Below, one piece after another: positions 16,519-24,823 of a stretch of 52,566 bases of DNA. The stretch's first letter is position 1. Every line of letters starts with the position of its first letter. The notes below the pieces were generated by a model, which ran no database searches, was not told the origin of the DNA, and saw only the letters and a list, made by a program, of their open reading frames with translations. The position numbers were made by a program, and so were the translations under genes. Source of the stretch: Parasulfuritortus cantonensis (GTDB taxonomy: Bacteria; Pseudomonadota; Gammaproteobacteria; Burkholderiales; Thiobacillaceae); assembly GCF_004337445.1 (NCBI RefSeq), contig NZ_SJZB01000052.1, positions 1 through 52,566 on the forward strand, written 5' to 3'.

Positions 16519-17838
16519 TCAGCCGCCGAACAGTGCCTGGAGGGCGCCGATCATGTAGGCCTGGTCGTGGGCGCCGGCGCTTTCGCGCACGCTGTGCATG
16601 GCCCACATGGCCGAGCCGACGTCGACGCCGGGGATGCCGAGCCCGGCCGCCAGGATCGGGCCGATGGTCGAGCCGCAGGCGAGGTCGGAGCGGTGTGCAT
16701 ATTGCTGGCAGGGCACAGAGGCCTGCTCGCACAGGCCCATGAAACGGGCGGCCGTACCGGCGTGGGTGGTGTAGCGCTGGCCGACGTGGGTCTTGATCAC
16801 CGGGCCGCCGTTCACCATCACCTTGTGGCCCGGCTCGTAGGCGTTCGGGAAGTTGGGCTGGTAGGCGTGCGCCGCGTCGGCACTGACGAAGAAGCTGGCC
16901 GCCATGGCGCGGTGGCGGTCCTCGCCGTCCAGCCCGGCGCTCAGGCACAGGCGGTTGAGGACATCGGCGGCGAAGCTGCCGCCGGCGCCGGTCGGGCTGC
17001 CGCTGCCCACCTCCTCGTGGTCGAACAGCGCCGCGACGCAGGTCGGGACGGGCGCATCGGTGGCACACAGGGCTTGCAGCGCGGCGTGGCAGGAGGCCAG
17101 GTTGTCGATCCGGCCGGAGGCGATGAATTCGCCGGCCGCGCCCCAGAGCGCGGCCTTCTGCACGTCGTAGGCGGCCAGGTCCCAGCCGAGGATGTCGCGG
17201 GCATCGGCCTGCGCGGCATCGGCCAGCAACTCGCGCAGGCGCGCCTCGGCGTCCTGCCCCTCGGCGGCCAGGCCGAGCAGCAGCGGCAACTCGTTCTGGC
17301 GGTTGAACTTCAGGCCCTGTTCGTTGACCTCGCGGTTCATGTGGATGGCGAGGTTGGGCAGGCGCAGCAGCGCTTGCTCGAAGCGCACCAGGCGCGCCGT
17401 GGCGCCGTCGGCGCTGCGCACCATCACCCGGCCGGCCAGGCTCAGGTCGCGGTCGGCGAAGGTGGCCAGGATCGGTCCGCCATAGACCTCCACCGCCAGG
17501 CGCCAGAGGCCGTCGCCGACCAGGCCCGGGCGCGGCTTCAGGCGTAGGCCGGGCGAATCGGTGTGGGCGCCGACGATGCGGAAGCCCGCTTCGGCCAGGG
17601 CGCCGGTGCCGACCACGAAGGCGATCAGGGAGGACTCGCCGCGGCTGACGTAGTAGCGACCGCCGGGCGCCAGTTGCCAGCGCGCCGTTTCCTCCAGGCG
17701 CTGGAAGCCGGCCGCGCGCAGGCGGGTTTCCGAGGTCGCCACCGCGTGCCAGGGCGTCGGGCTGGCGTCGAGGTAGTCGAGCAGGTCGCTAACGGGGTTC
17801 GCGGGGTCGCGATCGGACGGGGCGGAGGGCAGCGGCAT
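16519..17838 (-). CDS. apeB: M18 family aminopeptidase
   Basis: A 439-residue zinc aminopeptidase of family M18 (aspartyl aminopeptidase-like), cleaving N-terminal residues from peptides in the cytoplasm. Metal-ligand regions are visible: VGAHTDSPGLRLKPRP, LFDHEEVGSGSPTGAGG, SADAAHAYQPNFPNAYEP and, near the C-terminus, GSTIGPILAAGLGIPGVDVGSAMWAMHSVRE. Length is typical for bacterial members. It is a single gene, with the next minus-strand gene about 110 bases upstream. Confidence 0.92.
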   Translation of the reverse strand: MPLPSAPSDRDPANPVSDLLDYLDASPTPWHAVATSETRLRAAGFQRLEETARWQLAPGGRYYVSRGESSLIAFVVGTGALAEAGFRIVGAHTDSPGLRLKPRPGLVGDGLWRLAVEVYGGPILATFADRDLSLAGRVMVRSADGATARLVRFEQALLRLPNLAIHMNREVNEQGLKFNRQNELPLLLGLAAEGQDAEARLRELLADAAQADARDILGWDLAAYDVQKAALWGAAGEFIASGRIDNLASCHAALQALCATDAPVPTCVAALFDHEEVGSGSPTGAGGSFAADVLNRLCLSAGLDGEDRHRAMAASFFVSADAAHAYQPNFPNAYEPGHKVMVNGGPVIKTHVGQRYTTHAGTAARFMGLCEQASVPCQQYAHRSDLACGSTIGPILAAGLGIPGVDVGSAMWAMHSVRESAGAHDQAYMIGALQALFGG

Positions 17839-17951
17839 GGGGCAATCGCATCGGGCGGGGATTACAGCTTACCGAGGCCGGCGGCGGCCGGAAAGCCGCG
17901 ATACGGCGGCCGGGGCCACTTGCCCGGCGTACGAACCGCCGTGCGGCGGGG

Positions 17952-18332
17952 TCATCCGGCCGCCCGCAGCGCCGCGCGCATGTCCGCTTCGCCGATCGGG
18001 TAGGTCAGCACGGCATGCACCGGGAACAGTTCCAGCAGCTTGTCGACATGCGCCGCCTCGCTGGGCTGCATGACGATGATCAGGCGCGCCCGCGGCGCCA
18101 CCGCCTGGAGGGTGCGCAGGGTGACGTCCAGGTTGGAGACGTTCGCGCCGGCATAGTTGTTGCCCCAGCCGTAGACGAACTCGCCCACGAAGAAATCGGG
18201 GACCCGTTGCTTCAACGCGCGGTGCAGGTTGCGGGCCGTGTCGAAGCGTTCCATCTCGATCCCGAGTTCCGCGTAGAGGTCCGGGAAGCGGCAGGCCAAG
18301 GGGGAACCGACCAGGGAATAGAGGAGGCTCAT
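17952..18332 (-). CDS. hypothetical protein, receiver-like fold possible
   Basis: A 126-residue protein starting MSLLYSLVGSPL. The segments DFFVGEFVYGWGNNYAGANVSN, ARLIIVMQPSEAAHV and HAVLTYPIGEADMRAALR alternate strands and helices like a response-regulator receiver domain, but no phosphorylatable Asp cluster is evident. The start was chosen at 18332, because the longer frame to 18464 adds 44 low-complexity basic residues. Function unknown. Confidence 0.65.
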   Translation of the reverse strand: MSLLYSLVGSPLACRFPDLYAELGIEMERFDTARNLHRALKQRVPDFFVGEFVYGWGNNYAGANVSNLDVTLRTLQAVAPRARLIIVMQPSEAAHVDKLLELFPVHAVLTYPIGEADMRAALRAAG

Positions 18333-18502
18333 GGCGTGGCGGCGGGCGGTGAAGACCCCGGCATTTTGATGCCGGCCGCCCCGTGTTTCAAAGCCATGGA
18401 CCGGGCGGGGGCAGGCTACCGCCCGGTCCAGTGCCGGCCGGTAGCGCAAGATTCGGCGATGCACGTATTCTTGTAGGCCACTTCACTGCTTACGCCACCG
18501 CA

Positions 18503-19579
18503 ATGCAGTCACTGGGCCTACACTTACGCACCGCCGCAATCGCGATCGCCGCGCTGCTGTGTCCATACGCCGCCGCCGCGGAGACGCCGGTCGAGGATTC
18601 CTATTCGTTCGTCGACCTGCCGACCGACTACCAGGACAACCATCCGGACTGGTTCAAGCAGAGTTTCAACAACCTGCCCGAGGATCTCGCCGATACGCTG
18701 GCGGCCGGCAAGCAGGGCCTGATCGTCTATTTCGGCCAGAGCCATTGCCCGTATTGCCAGGCCGCCATGAAGGACAACCTGTCCAAGGGCGATCTGGTGC
18801 ATTACCTGCGTGCCCACTTCGACGTGGTGGGGCTGAACACGCACAGCACCGAGCCGATCACCGGCATGGACGGCGCGACCATGCCGATCAACGAATTCGC
18901 GATCGCCCAGAAGGCGCAGCTCACGCCGACGCTGCTGTTCTACGTCGAAGGCCGCAAGCTGGCCCTGAAGCTGGTCGGCTACTACCCGCCCTACAAGATG
19001 CGCGCGGCGCTCGAATATGTCGCCGACGGCCACTACAAGACCAAGAGCTTCGCCGAGTACCTGGAACAGGCCGATCCGCCCCCGCTGTTCGCCGACGAAG
19101 CGTTGAACCCCGACCCGATCTTCACCCCGCCGCCGTACGCGCTCGACCGGAGCCGTTTCGCGGCCAACAAGCCGCTGCTGGTGATCTTCGAGCAGCCGCG
19201 TTGCCACGCCTGCGACGTCCTCCACACCGAGCCGCTGCAAAACCCCCTCGTGCGCGAGCGCCTGCAAGCCTTCGAGGTGGTGCAACTCAACGTCTGGGAC
19301 GACGCGACGCCGGTGCTGACCCCGGACGGCCGGCGCCTGACGGCACGCAAGTGGGCGCACGATCTCGAATTGTTCTACGCGCCGACGCTGATTCTGTTCG
19401 ACGAACACGGCAAGGAGGTCATGCGCATCGAGTCGGTGGTGCAGTTCTTCCGGCTGGCCAACGTGCTGCGCTACGTGGCCGACAAGGCGTATTTGAAATA
19501 TCCGCTGTTCCAGTTGTGGAACCGGGATCATGCGGGTGAGGAAGTGGGGTTGCAGCGGGCGGCGGGCGTGGACAAGTGA
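18503..19579 (+). CDS. periplasmic protein with two thioredoxin-fold domains
   Basis: A 358-residue exported protein with a signal peptide (about residues 1-26, ending AAAA). It has two thioredoxin-like domains in tandem. The first has CPYC at residues 82-85, the second CHAC at 234-237. Each is followed by a cis-Pro loop (LTPTLLFY and YAPTLILF). Single-domain relatives are the SoxW-type thioredoxins of sulfur oxidisers, so a periplasmic disulfide reductase role is likely; the double-domain form suggests electron relay. The start was placed at 18503 because it gives a clean signal peptide. Confidence 0.82.
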   Translation: MQSLGLHLRTAAIAIAALLCPYAAAAETPVEDSYSFVDLPTDYQDNHPDWFKQSFNNLPEDLADTLAAGKQGLIVYFGQSHCPYCQAAMKDNLSKGDLVHYLRAHFDVVGLNTHSTEPITGMDGATMPINEFAIAQKAQLTPTLLFYVEGRKLALKLVGYYPPYKMRAALEYVADGHYKTKSFAEYLEQADPPPLFADEALNPDPIFTPPPYALDRSRFAANKPLLVIFEQPRCHACDVLHTEPLQNPLVRERLQAFEVVQLNVWDDATPVLTPDGRRLTARKWAHDLELFYAPTLILFDEHGKEVMRIESVVQFFRLANVLRYVADKAYLKYPLFQLWNRDHAGEEVGLQRAAGVDK

Positions 19580-19645
19580 AAGTGGTTGGCCGTTACCTGG
19601 GCGGTCTCTTGTTACGCTGACCAAGCGATTGAGGGGAGTGACGAG

Positions 19646-20200
19646 ATGAGCCAATCCGTTTTCACGACTGTTTACCGGTATTGGAATTGGATCGGCATCC
19701 CGGTGCTGCTGGTCGCAGCAGTGGTGTTGTGGCTAACGATCACGGATCTGATCGCGGTGGTCAAGCGGTCCTACCTTTTCAGCGTGCCCTTGGCATCGAG
19801 ACAGGATATCCAGTTTGCCGAGCCCGGTCGCGTCACACTGAGTATGGAGGGACCGCGATTCACGACGCGCTTTGGCAATGCGAATTTCGAGCTGCGCGAC
19901 GCGGCAGGTGTTGTGGTCGCCGGGCGGCCCTCGCTGATGCGGTTGAGGTCGAGTGGAATGACCACCGTGAGGATGGAACTGCTCAGTTTCGACATCCCGA
20001 GACCAGGGCGGTACACGCTCGACATCACGGGACTCGGCGAGCCACGGGAGGGGGACGACAAGCATGCGGTCGTCTTCCAGCGGCCGGCGCTGGCGCCGAT
20101 CATCATCCACGTCGTGGGGATCGTGCTGTCGGCGGGCCTATTCATCACGAGCCTGGTCTTCTTCATCCTCAGGCTCAACGAGGCGGGTTGGTCTTCATAA
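19646..20200 (+). CDS. membrane protein of unknown function
   Basis: A 184-residue protein with a membrane segment at each end (about residues 13-35 and 152-175) and a beta-rich loop between them (FAEPGRVTLSMEGPRFTTRF, PRPGRYTLDITGL), probably facing the periplasm. GAGGGGAG precedes the ATG at 19646, which was preferred over an upstream ATG in the same frame. The Cys-rich gene follows 19 bases later. No family recognised. Confidence 0.75.
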   Translation: MSQSVFTTVYRYWNWIGIPVLLVAAVVLWLTITDLIAVVKRSYLFSVPLASRQDIQFAEPGRVTLSMEGPRFTTRFGNANFELRDAAGVVVAGRPSLMRLRSSGMTTVRMELLSFDIPRPGRYTLDITGLGEPREGDDKHAVVFQRPALAPIIIHVVGIVLSAGLFITSLVFFILRLNEAGWSS

Positions 20201-20219
20201 GACCATGACTGGCGGGATC

Positions 20220-20522
20220 ATGATGCGTTGTAGCCAATGCGGCAGGGAATTCACCGACGCGGAGCAGGTAGCCTGCATCTCAGGCCGCATCTTCGGCGAC
20301 GAGTGCACGGACTGTTATTACTGGTGCGAGGCCTGTGGCGTGTATTCCTTGCGGATGTACCGTGACGTGTTCGCCGGCCCGGAGTTGGAAAAAGACTGCG
20401 AACCAATTTCGAAGACCGAGGGGGACCGGAGGATCGAACTGATCCACCGCTGCCCGAATCCCGGCGACGAGAGATGCCGCTGCGAGGCACATCGCGAATA
20501 CTTCGGTGAGTGGCTCGACTGA
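20220..20522 (+). CDS. Cys-rich zinc-ribbon-like small protein
   Basis: A 100-residue protein with cysteines in pairs: CSQC, CTDC, CEAC, then CPNP and CRCEAH. This suggests two or more zinc ribbons, a knuckle typical of protein or nucleic-acid binding. GGCGGG precedes the ATG at 20220; an ATG at 20205 in the same frame would add five residues. It is likely co-transcribed with the preceding membrane protein. Confidence 0.7.
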   Translation: MMRCSQCGREFTDAEQVACISGRIFGDECTDCYYWCEACGVYSLRMYRDVFAGPELEKDCEPISKTEGDRRIELIHRCPNPGDERCRCEAHREYFGEWLD

Positions 20523-20643
20523 CCACCTGGAATGATGCCGCCGCAGCCTGCGGCAGGGGCTCCGGAGTCTGGTTGGGCAGGGTGTAGAGAAGGTTTCCGA
20601 CGCCTTGCCGTTGGGTTGGCAAATCTGCGCTTGGCTACAAGCC

Positions 20644-20677
20644 GGTCTGGCCCAAACCAAAAGAATCTGGGCCAGAT
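20644..20677. promoter_or_regulatory. inverted repeat with AATCTGGGCCAGATGT element
   Basis: TCTGGCCCA and TGGGCCAGA form a 9-bp stem with a 13-base loop. Within it lies the palindrome ATCTGGGCCAGAT (20665-20677). The same 16-base word AATCTGGGCCAGATGT recurs at 21530-21545 on the other side of the ParA-like gene, which argues for a protein-binding site rather than a terminator. The rest of 20523-20749 shows nothing recognisable. Confidence 0.5.
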
Positions 20678-20749
20678 GTTGTCACTACGCACACGAAGGT
20701 TGCCATTTACGGTTGCTTCGCGAAGCCGCCCTACGCCGGCTGATCCTAT

Positions 20750-21445
20750 TCAGACCAGGACGAAATCGAGGTTGCCATACGCCTTCTTCAGCCAAACCTT
20801 GATGCGTTGGCGTTCAAGCAAACCGAGGCTCGCCGGGCCCCTGCCGGCATTGTTGATCGCGGCCCAGAAGCTCAGGCTCTGACCGTCGATCTTCTGCATG
20901 GTCGTATCCGCAAGACGGGGAAAATCGATCATCTTGGCATCGTAGGCCGCCGCATCCGAACGCAGGCCGGATGCCTCGAAAAGATCGAAAGTCTCGCCGC
21001 GGACATGATTGAGGACGATGACCAGGTCGAGTCGGCCGCCGAATTGGTCCAGCAACCGGCGCAGCAGGTCGACCGAGTCCTGGCCGGAATCCATGACGTG
21101 CCAATACTTCAAGCCGATGCCCGTTTCGCCGCTCAAGTCGAGCAGGTCAGAGTCTTCCATCCAGCGGGCAAGGAACTGATGCGTCTGCGCGGCGAGGTCG
21201 ACCACGATGTTTCGATCGGGCTGTTCGAAGGCGCTTTCGATAATGTCGTCCAGGCTTTCGTACCGGTCGATGACGGTGGGTGATGTGTAGTCCGCATAGA
21301 AACGCAGCATGGAACCGTGCGAGCGGTCCGTGTCGAACCCCAGCAACGGGAGCTGGTGGTCGATCAGGTACTGGGCCAGGACTCGGGAAACCAGCGATTT
21401 GCCGACGCCGCCTTTTTCACCACCAATGAAATGTACATTGCTCAT
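20750..21445 (-). CDS. ParA/TraL-like P-loop ATPase
   Basis: A 231-residue MinD/ParA-superfamily ATPase. The deviant Walker A is GGEKGGVGKS at residues 8-17, followed by LLGFDTDRSHG and NIVVDLAAQ (Walker B region). The protein lacks an N-terminal DNA-binding domain, as in TraL-like and MobD-like plasmid ATPases, so a plasmid transfer or partition origin is likely. No ParB, relaxase or replication gene is near. The palindromic repeats on both sides and the CCAGAT field upstream support a partition-type role; this is inference. Confidence 0.82.
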   Translation of the reverse strand: MSNVHFIGGEKGGVGKSLVSRVLAQYLIDHQLPLLGFDTDRSHGSMLRFYADYTSPTVIDRYESLDDIIESAFEQPDRNIVVDLAAQTHQFLARWMEDSDLLDLSGETGIGLKYWHVMDSGQDSVDLLRRLLDQFGGRLDLVIVLNHVRGETFDLFEASGLRSDAAAYDAKMIDFPRLADTTMQKIDGQSLSFWAAINNAGRGPASLGLLERQRIKVWLKKAYGNLDFVLV

Positions 21446-21529
21446 GTCGATTGTTCCTGAAAGATCATACGATTAGCATGATCTCGATCATGCGTCTGAA
21501 GGGGCACGAAGAAGGTCGGCCCCCAGAAA

Positions 21530-21770
21530 AATCTGGGCCAGATGTCAGCCCTGCGAATTGTCGAAGGCGCAACAACTTTGCCAGATCTTTTGCATCGAAA
21601 AATCAATAGCTTGCATCCAGTTTTGGCAACATAAACCAGATGATTTTATGGCCTGAATCCAGATTTGCCCCTGCTGCGGACACCTAAGCTCAGATTTGCC
21701 GATATTGCGGTGGAACAAGCTATTTCCAGATTTGGATAATTGCACATTTTGGCTATCTCCAGATTCGCAT
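21530..21770. repeat. CCAGAT repeat field upstream of the ParA-like gene
   Basis: CCAGAT occurs at 21538, 21581, 21636, 21659, 21726 and 21759, with a related CAGATTTGCC at 21691; four of these continue as CAGATTTG or CAGATTCG. Spacing is 23 to 55 bases. The first copy is part of the palindrome ATCTGGGCCAGAT (21531-21543). The repeats lie in an A/T-rich stretch. The layout resembles plasmid iterons or a centromere. The remaining bases of 21446-21941 hold no gene. Confidence 0.5.
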
Positions 21771-21849
21771 GCATGATTTTCGACGTCCAGCGGTTGCGGA
21801 TTGGGGAAGCCGTCTGTGGAAGTCGACGGTCTAGCTGGACGCCTGGGAA

Positions 21850-21877
21850 CAAAAAACCCGGGGAGCATGCCCGGGTG
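21850..21877 (-). terminator. rho-independent terminator
   Basis: ACCCGGG and CCCGGGT (21856-21876) enclose a seven-base loop and are followed on the minus strand by a T tract (A residues 21851-21856). It would end transcription from the truncated gene at 21942. Confidence 0.8.
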
Positions 21878-21941
21878 GATGGCGAATCTTAGAGAGTCTT
21901 ACGGTGGACCACCGGGTTCCAGTGGTTTTCGCATCCGACTT

Positions 21942-22504
21942 CTACGGTGTGAGGACGGGGCGAGCAGAACCAGTTGGAGCGTAGTGCTGCAGCACCGGTG
22001 CGCTTCGCGGATACAGGCGGACCTTCTGGGGTCCAGTACCCAACTGCGTCACTTCAGACAGTTGCCCCATCTTCGTCAGGTTCGGACACAGCCAGCGACG
22101 ACGTTTGAGGTCATCGCCAATCGATGACGCCGAGCCGGCTTCGCTCCAGATGGCGCGAATGCGGTCGAGATCCTGGCAGTGAATGAGCTTTTGACCAGGG
22201 TAGGAATGGCACTGAACGATCCCCGTCGTGATCCATGTCTTTCGGAACTGCGCCTCCGTCTGTCCTAGCTTCCGCGCCGCCTCGCTGAGCAAAACATAGT
22301 TGCGGCCGAGTTGCTGTTTGAGGCTGAGGACTGCGTCCCGGCTAAACACCTGGTGACGGGACACGAATGCGGGTGGTGTGATCCACCCGTTACGTACGAC
22401 CTCGCGTAATTGCCGCAAGGAAATCCTTTGTTCTCGCTTCGGTAGAGGCCACCAACCAGTGTTTAGACCCGCTTGAAGGCGTCTACTGAACTCGGGGTGC
22501 CCCT
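21942..22504 (-). pseudogene. gene remnant truncated at its 5' side by an IS5-type element
   Basis: An open frame enters from the IS end and continues through LLEGHPEFSRRL, GWWPLP and RISLRQLREVV to the stop at 21942, about 185 codons. No ATG, GTG or TTG was found between the IS edge and the first 28 codons, so the true start was cut off, or a downstream TTG (22418) is used. The segment YVLLSEAARKLGQTEAQFRKTW looks like a helix-turn-helix. The parent family is not recognised. Confidence 0.6.
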
Positions 22505-22508
22505 CTAG
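22505..22508. repeat. target-site duplication CTAG (left copy)
   Basis: CTAG directly before the left inverted repeat, repeated at 23822-23825. CTAG is a common 4-bp target for IS5-group elements. Confidence 0.65.
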
Positions 22509-23821
22509 CAGGATGGTGAGAAACCCGTGAATCCTCCCCGATTTTTGTCTTCCGCTCGTTTTTTTCGGCGCCGGAAGCGCGCCGCCGCCCGTATTGCCAG
22601 GCGTTTTTGCCCTGTTCCCCCGCCGCTGGGTGTACGGCAGGCGGACTTATCCTTACGCTGCCTTCGGCCACATCAGGTTGAGCATCCGGGTCAGGTTGTA
22701 GGCGGCGAAGGCCAGAAGCGCTTGGCCAGAGAGCTTCGCCAGGCCTTTGTGGCGTGTCTTGCGCAACCCGCCCACGGTCTTGATCCAGCCGAAGGCCTCC
22801 TCGATCATCTTGCGCCGCCGGAGGCTCAGGGCGTACCCCTTGCCACGTGCGGTGCGACCGTCGACGGCGCTGCCCACTGTCTTGCGCGCCACGTGAGCGC
22901 GGATGCCCAGGCGCTCGATACCGCTCACGAATTCCTCGGTGTCATAGCCCTTATCGGCCCCCACCGTAGCGCCTTGCTTCACGCTGCGCCGGATCATCTT
23001 CTTCGCCGCCTCCCATTCGGCCCGACCGTTGGCCTGGGTGGTCTCGACGTCAACGATCAGGCCGTTGCGGTTCTCGGACAGTGCGTGCGTCATGTAGCGC
23101 AACTTCGCCTCGGTGAACTCGCCTTTCTTGTACAACCGGGATTCGGGGTCGGTGGTGCTGGCATGGGTCTTGTTGCTGCGCGCCTCGCCCTTGAAGTCGA
23201 CTTCGGGATTGCGTCCGGACGGGCGGTCCGGGCCGTCGCCGTCCTTGCGCACGAAGCTCTTGTGGCCGGCCCAGGCCTCGATCAGGCTGCCGTCGACGCT
23301 GAAGTGCTCGTCGGAGACGAGCCCCTGCCACTCGGCCAGGCGGAGCACCCGCTCGAAGAACTCCCGGGCCATCTCGGTCGACAGCAGGCGGTCGCGGTTG
23401 ATGCTGAACACGGTGCGGTCCCAGACTGCATCGTCGATGCCGAGGCCCACGAACCAGCGGAACAGCAGGTTGTAATCGAGTTGCTCCATCAGCAGCCGTT
23501 CGCTGCGGATCGTGAACAGCACCTGCAACAGCAATGCGCGCAGCAAGTGCTCAGGGGGGATGGAGGGGCGGCCGGTGTGCGAATAGCAACCATCGAACAC
23601 GCCGCTCATATTGCCGAGGACGGCATCGACCAGGGCGCGCAGGCGGCGCAGCGGGTGGTCGGACGGCACGCGCGCGTCCAGACTGACATAGCTGAACATC
23701 GACGCTTGGAGGGATTCTTGGCCACGCATGGATCGGGAGTGGAAATTAGAATGCCGAGATCAGGCCGTAGTGTGACAAAAACCCAAGCTCAGACAAGGGC
23801 TTGGGGTTTCTCACCATCCTG
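22509..23821 (-). mobile_element. IS5-family insertion sequence, 1313 bp
   Basis: Perfect 18-bp terminal inverted repeats (CAGGATGGTGAGAAACCC at 22509-22526 and its complement at 23804-23821) enclose one transposase gene and are flanked by CTAG on both sides. The element separates a CoiA-like gene from a truncated frame. If CTAG is the duplicated target, the CoiA-like stop codon (TAG) was already present before insertion. Confidence 0.9.
22653..23729 (-). CDS. IS5-family transposase
   Basis: A 358-residue DDE transposase of the IS5/IS1182-like type. The N-terminal module (VSLDARVPSDHPLRRLR, then RPSIPPEHLLRALLLQ) is standard. Catalytic residues are D in HFSVDGSLIEAW, D in VGADKGYDTEEF and E in RKMIEEAFGWIK. 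The frame appears intact, so the element could be active. Confidence 0.93.
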   Translation of the reverse strand: MRGQESLQASMFSYVSLDARVPSDHPLRRLRALVDAVLGNMSGVFDGCYSHTGRPSIPPEHLLRALLLQVLFTIRSERLLMEQLDYNLLFRWFVGLGIDDAVWDRTVFSINRDRLLSTEMAREFFERVLRLAEWQGLVSDEHFSVDGSLIEAWAGHKSFVRKDGDGPDRPSGRNPEVDFKGEARSNKTHASTTDPESRLYKKGEFTEAKLRYMTHALSENRNGLIVDVETTQANGRAEWEAAKKMIRRSVKQGATVGADKGYDTEEFVSGIERLGIRAHVARKTVGSAVDGRTARGKGYALSLRRRKMIEEAFGWIKTVGGLRKTRHKGLAKLSGQALLAFAAYNLTRMLNLMWPKAA

Positions 23822-24709
23822 CTAGAGGCCCTGTGCCTCCTCCAAATCGTGCAATAAGCTGTGTTTGAACTGGTCGAATACGATCCAGCAGTTGAATTTC
23901 TTATCCCAGTATCCACGACCGCGGCACAAAGGCTCGACGATCTGCCGGGTCTGCAAACTCGGGCGGTGGAACACCTTGATGTTTCGGTATGGCAATTCTC
24001 GGACCCAAACGGTCTTGTCGCCGATGAAATATGTCCACTCACCCCTAAGGCTTGGCGTATCCAATTGGACCGTAGGCTCAGGCGTCATTTCGTCCATCTG
24101 TTGTGGAGCAGGCAAAGTAGCCGCCTCAACGATCCACGAGCGCCGAAGAGGATCACACAAGACCAACTGCGCGAGTGTCTCCCAGGTGGTGTGCTTCCCG
24201 GCACAATCCTGAAGATCGATTTCCACGGAAGGAAGATTCAGGCCCCGTAAGTAGGCCGCCTTTTCTTGTGGGACACGGTGAAATACGGCGATTTCGACCA
24301 CGAGGGTGTAGTCGGGCGCTTGGGCGAAGCAGTCCGCAACGATATGGTGTGCACCGTCGATGGTCTCTACTAGATGCTCCACGCACACCTCACTGAACAC
24401 CGATAGGGTGGATGTGTCAGGCATGGCATCAAACAAGGTCGGCGCTGGCAGTTTGATCAACATCGAATCGGCTACCAACTGCTTTGCCGCAGCGTGCAGG
24501 GCTGTCTCCGAACAACTAGACGTTTCCAAGCGCCCGCTGTGGGCAAAATGATGCGTCCGCCTTCTGCCATGGTTCTTCGCGATCAGGGGGGTCCGGCAGT
24601 ATGGGCACCAGCATTCACAGCCTATGCCATTGGGTACTTCATCGACGTGGACTATCTTCCCGTCCGGACCACACGCAAAAACAAGCAATTTCCCATTACC
24701 TTTTGACAT
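23822..24709 (-). CDS. CoiA-like nuclease-fold protein
   Basis: A 295-residue protein resembling the competence CoiA-like family. The N-terminal part holds a zinc ribbon (CECWCPYCRTPLIAK) and the RRRTHHFAH signature. The middle (IVADCFAQAPDYTLVVEIAVFH) aligns with a PD-(D/E)XK-type core, but the usual third residue after Glu is Ala rather than Lys, so activity is uncertain. The C-terminus (YWDKKFNCWIVFDQF) is typical of island-borne members. The stop lies at the IS border, formed with CTAG. It may be a defence or plasmid-handling protein; this is inference. Confidence 0.72.
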   Translation of the reverse strand: MSKGNGKLLVFACGPDGKIVHVDEVPNGIGCECWCPYCRTPLIAKNHGRRRTHHFAHSGRLETSSCSETALHAAAKQLVADSMLIKLPAPTLFDAMPDTSTLSVFSEVCVEHLVETIDGAHHIVADCFAQAPDYTLVVEIAVFHRVPQEKAAYLRGLNLPSVEIDLQDCAGKHTTWETLAQLVLCDPLRRSWIVEAATLPAPQQMDEMTPEPTVQLDTPSLRGEWTYFIGDKTVWVRELPYRNIKVFHRPSLQTRQIVEPLCRGRGYWDKKFNCWIVFDQFKHSLLHDLEEAQGL

Positions 24710-24823
24710 GGCGCGCCCTCCATTGGGTTAAACACGGGTTCCAACGTAGGCTTGACTGGGACTGGTTAACAGTCGGATTCTGTCAAAATACAGTTTGTGT
24801 CTGATCAGAACACGAGAAGAATC

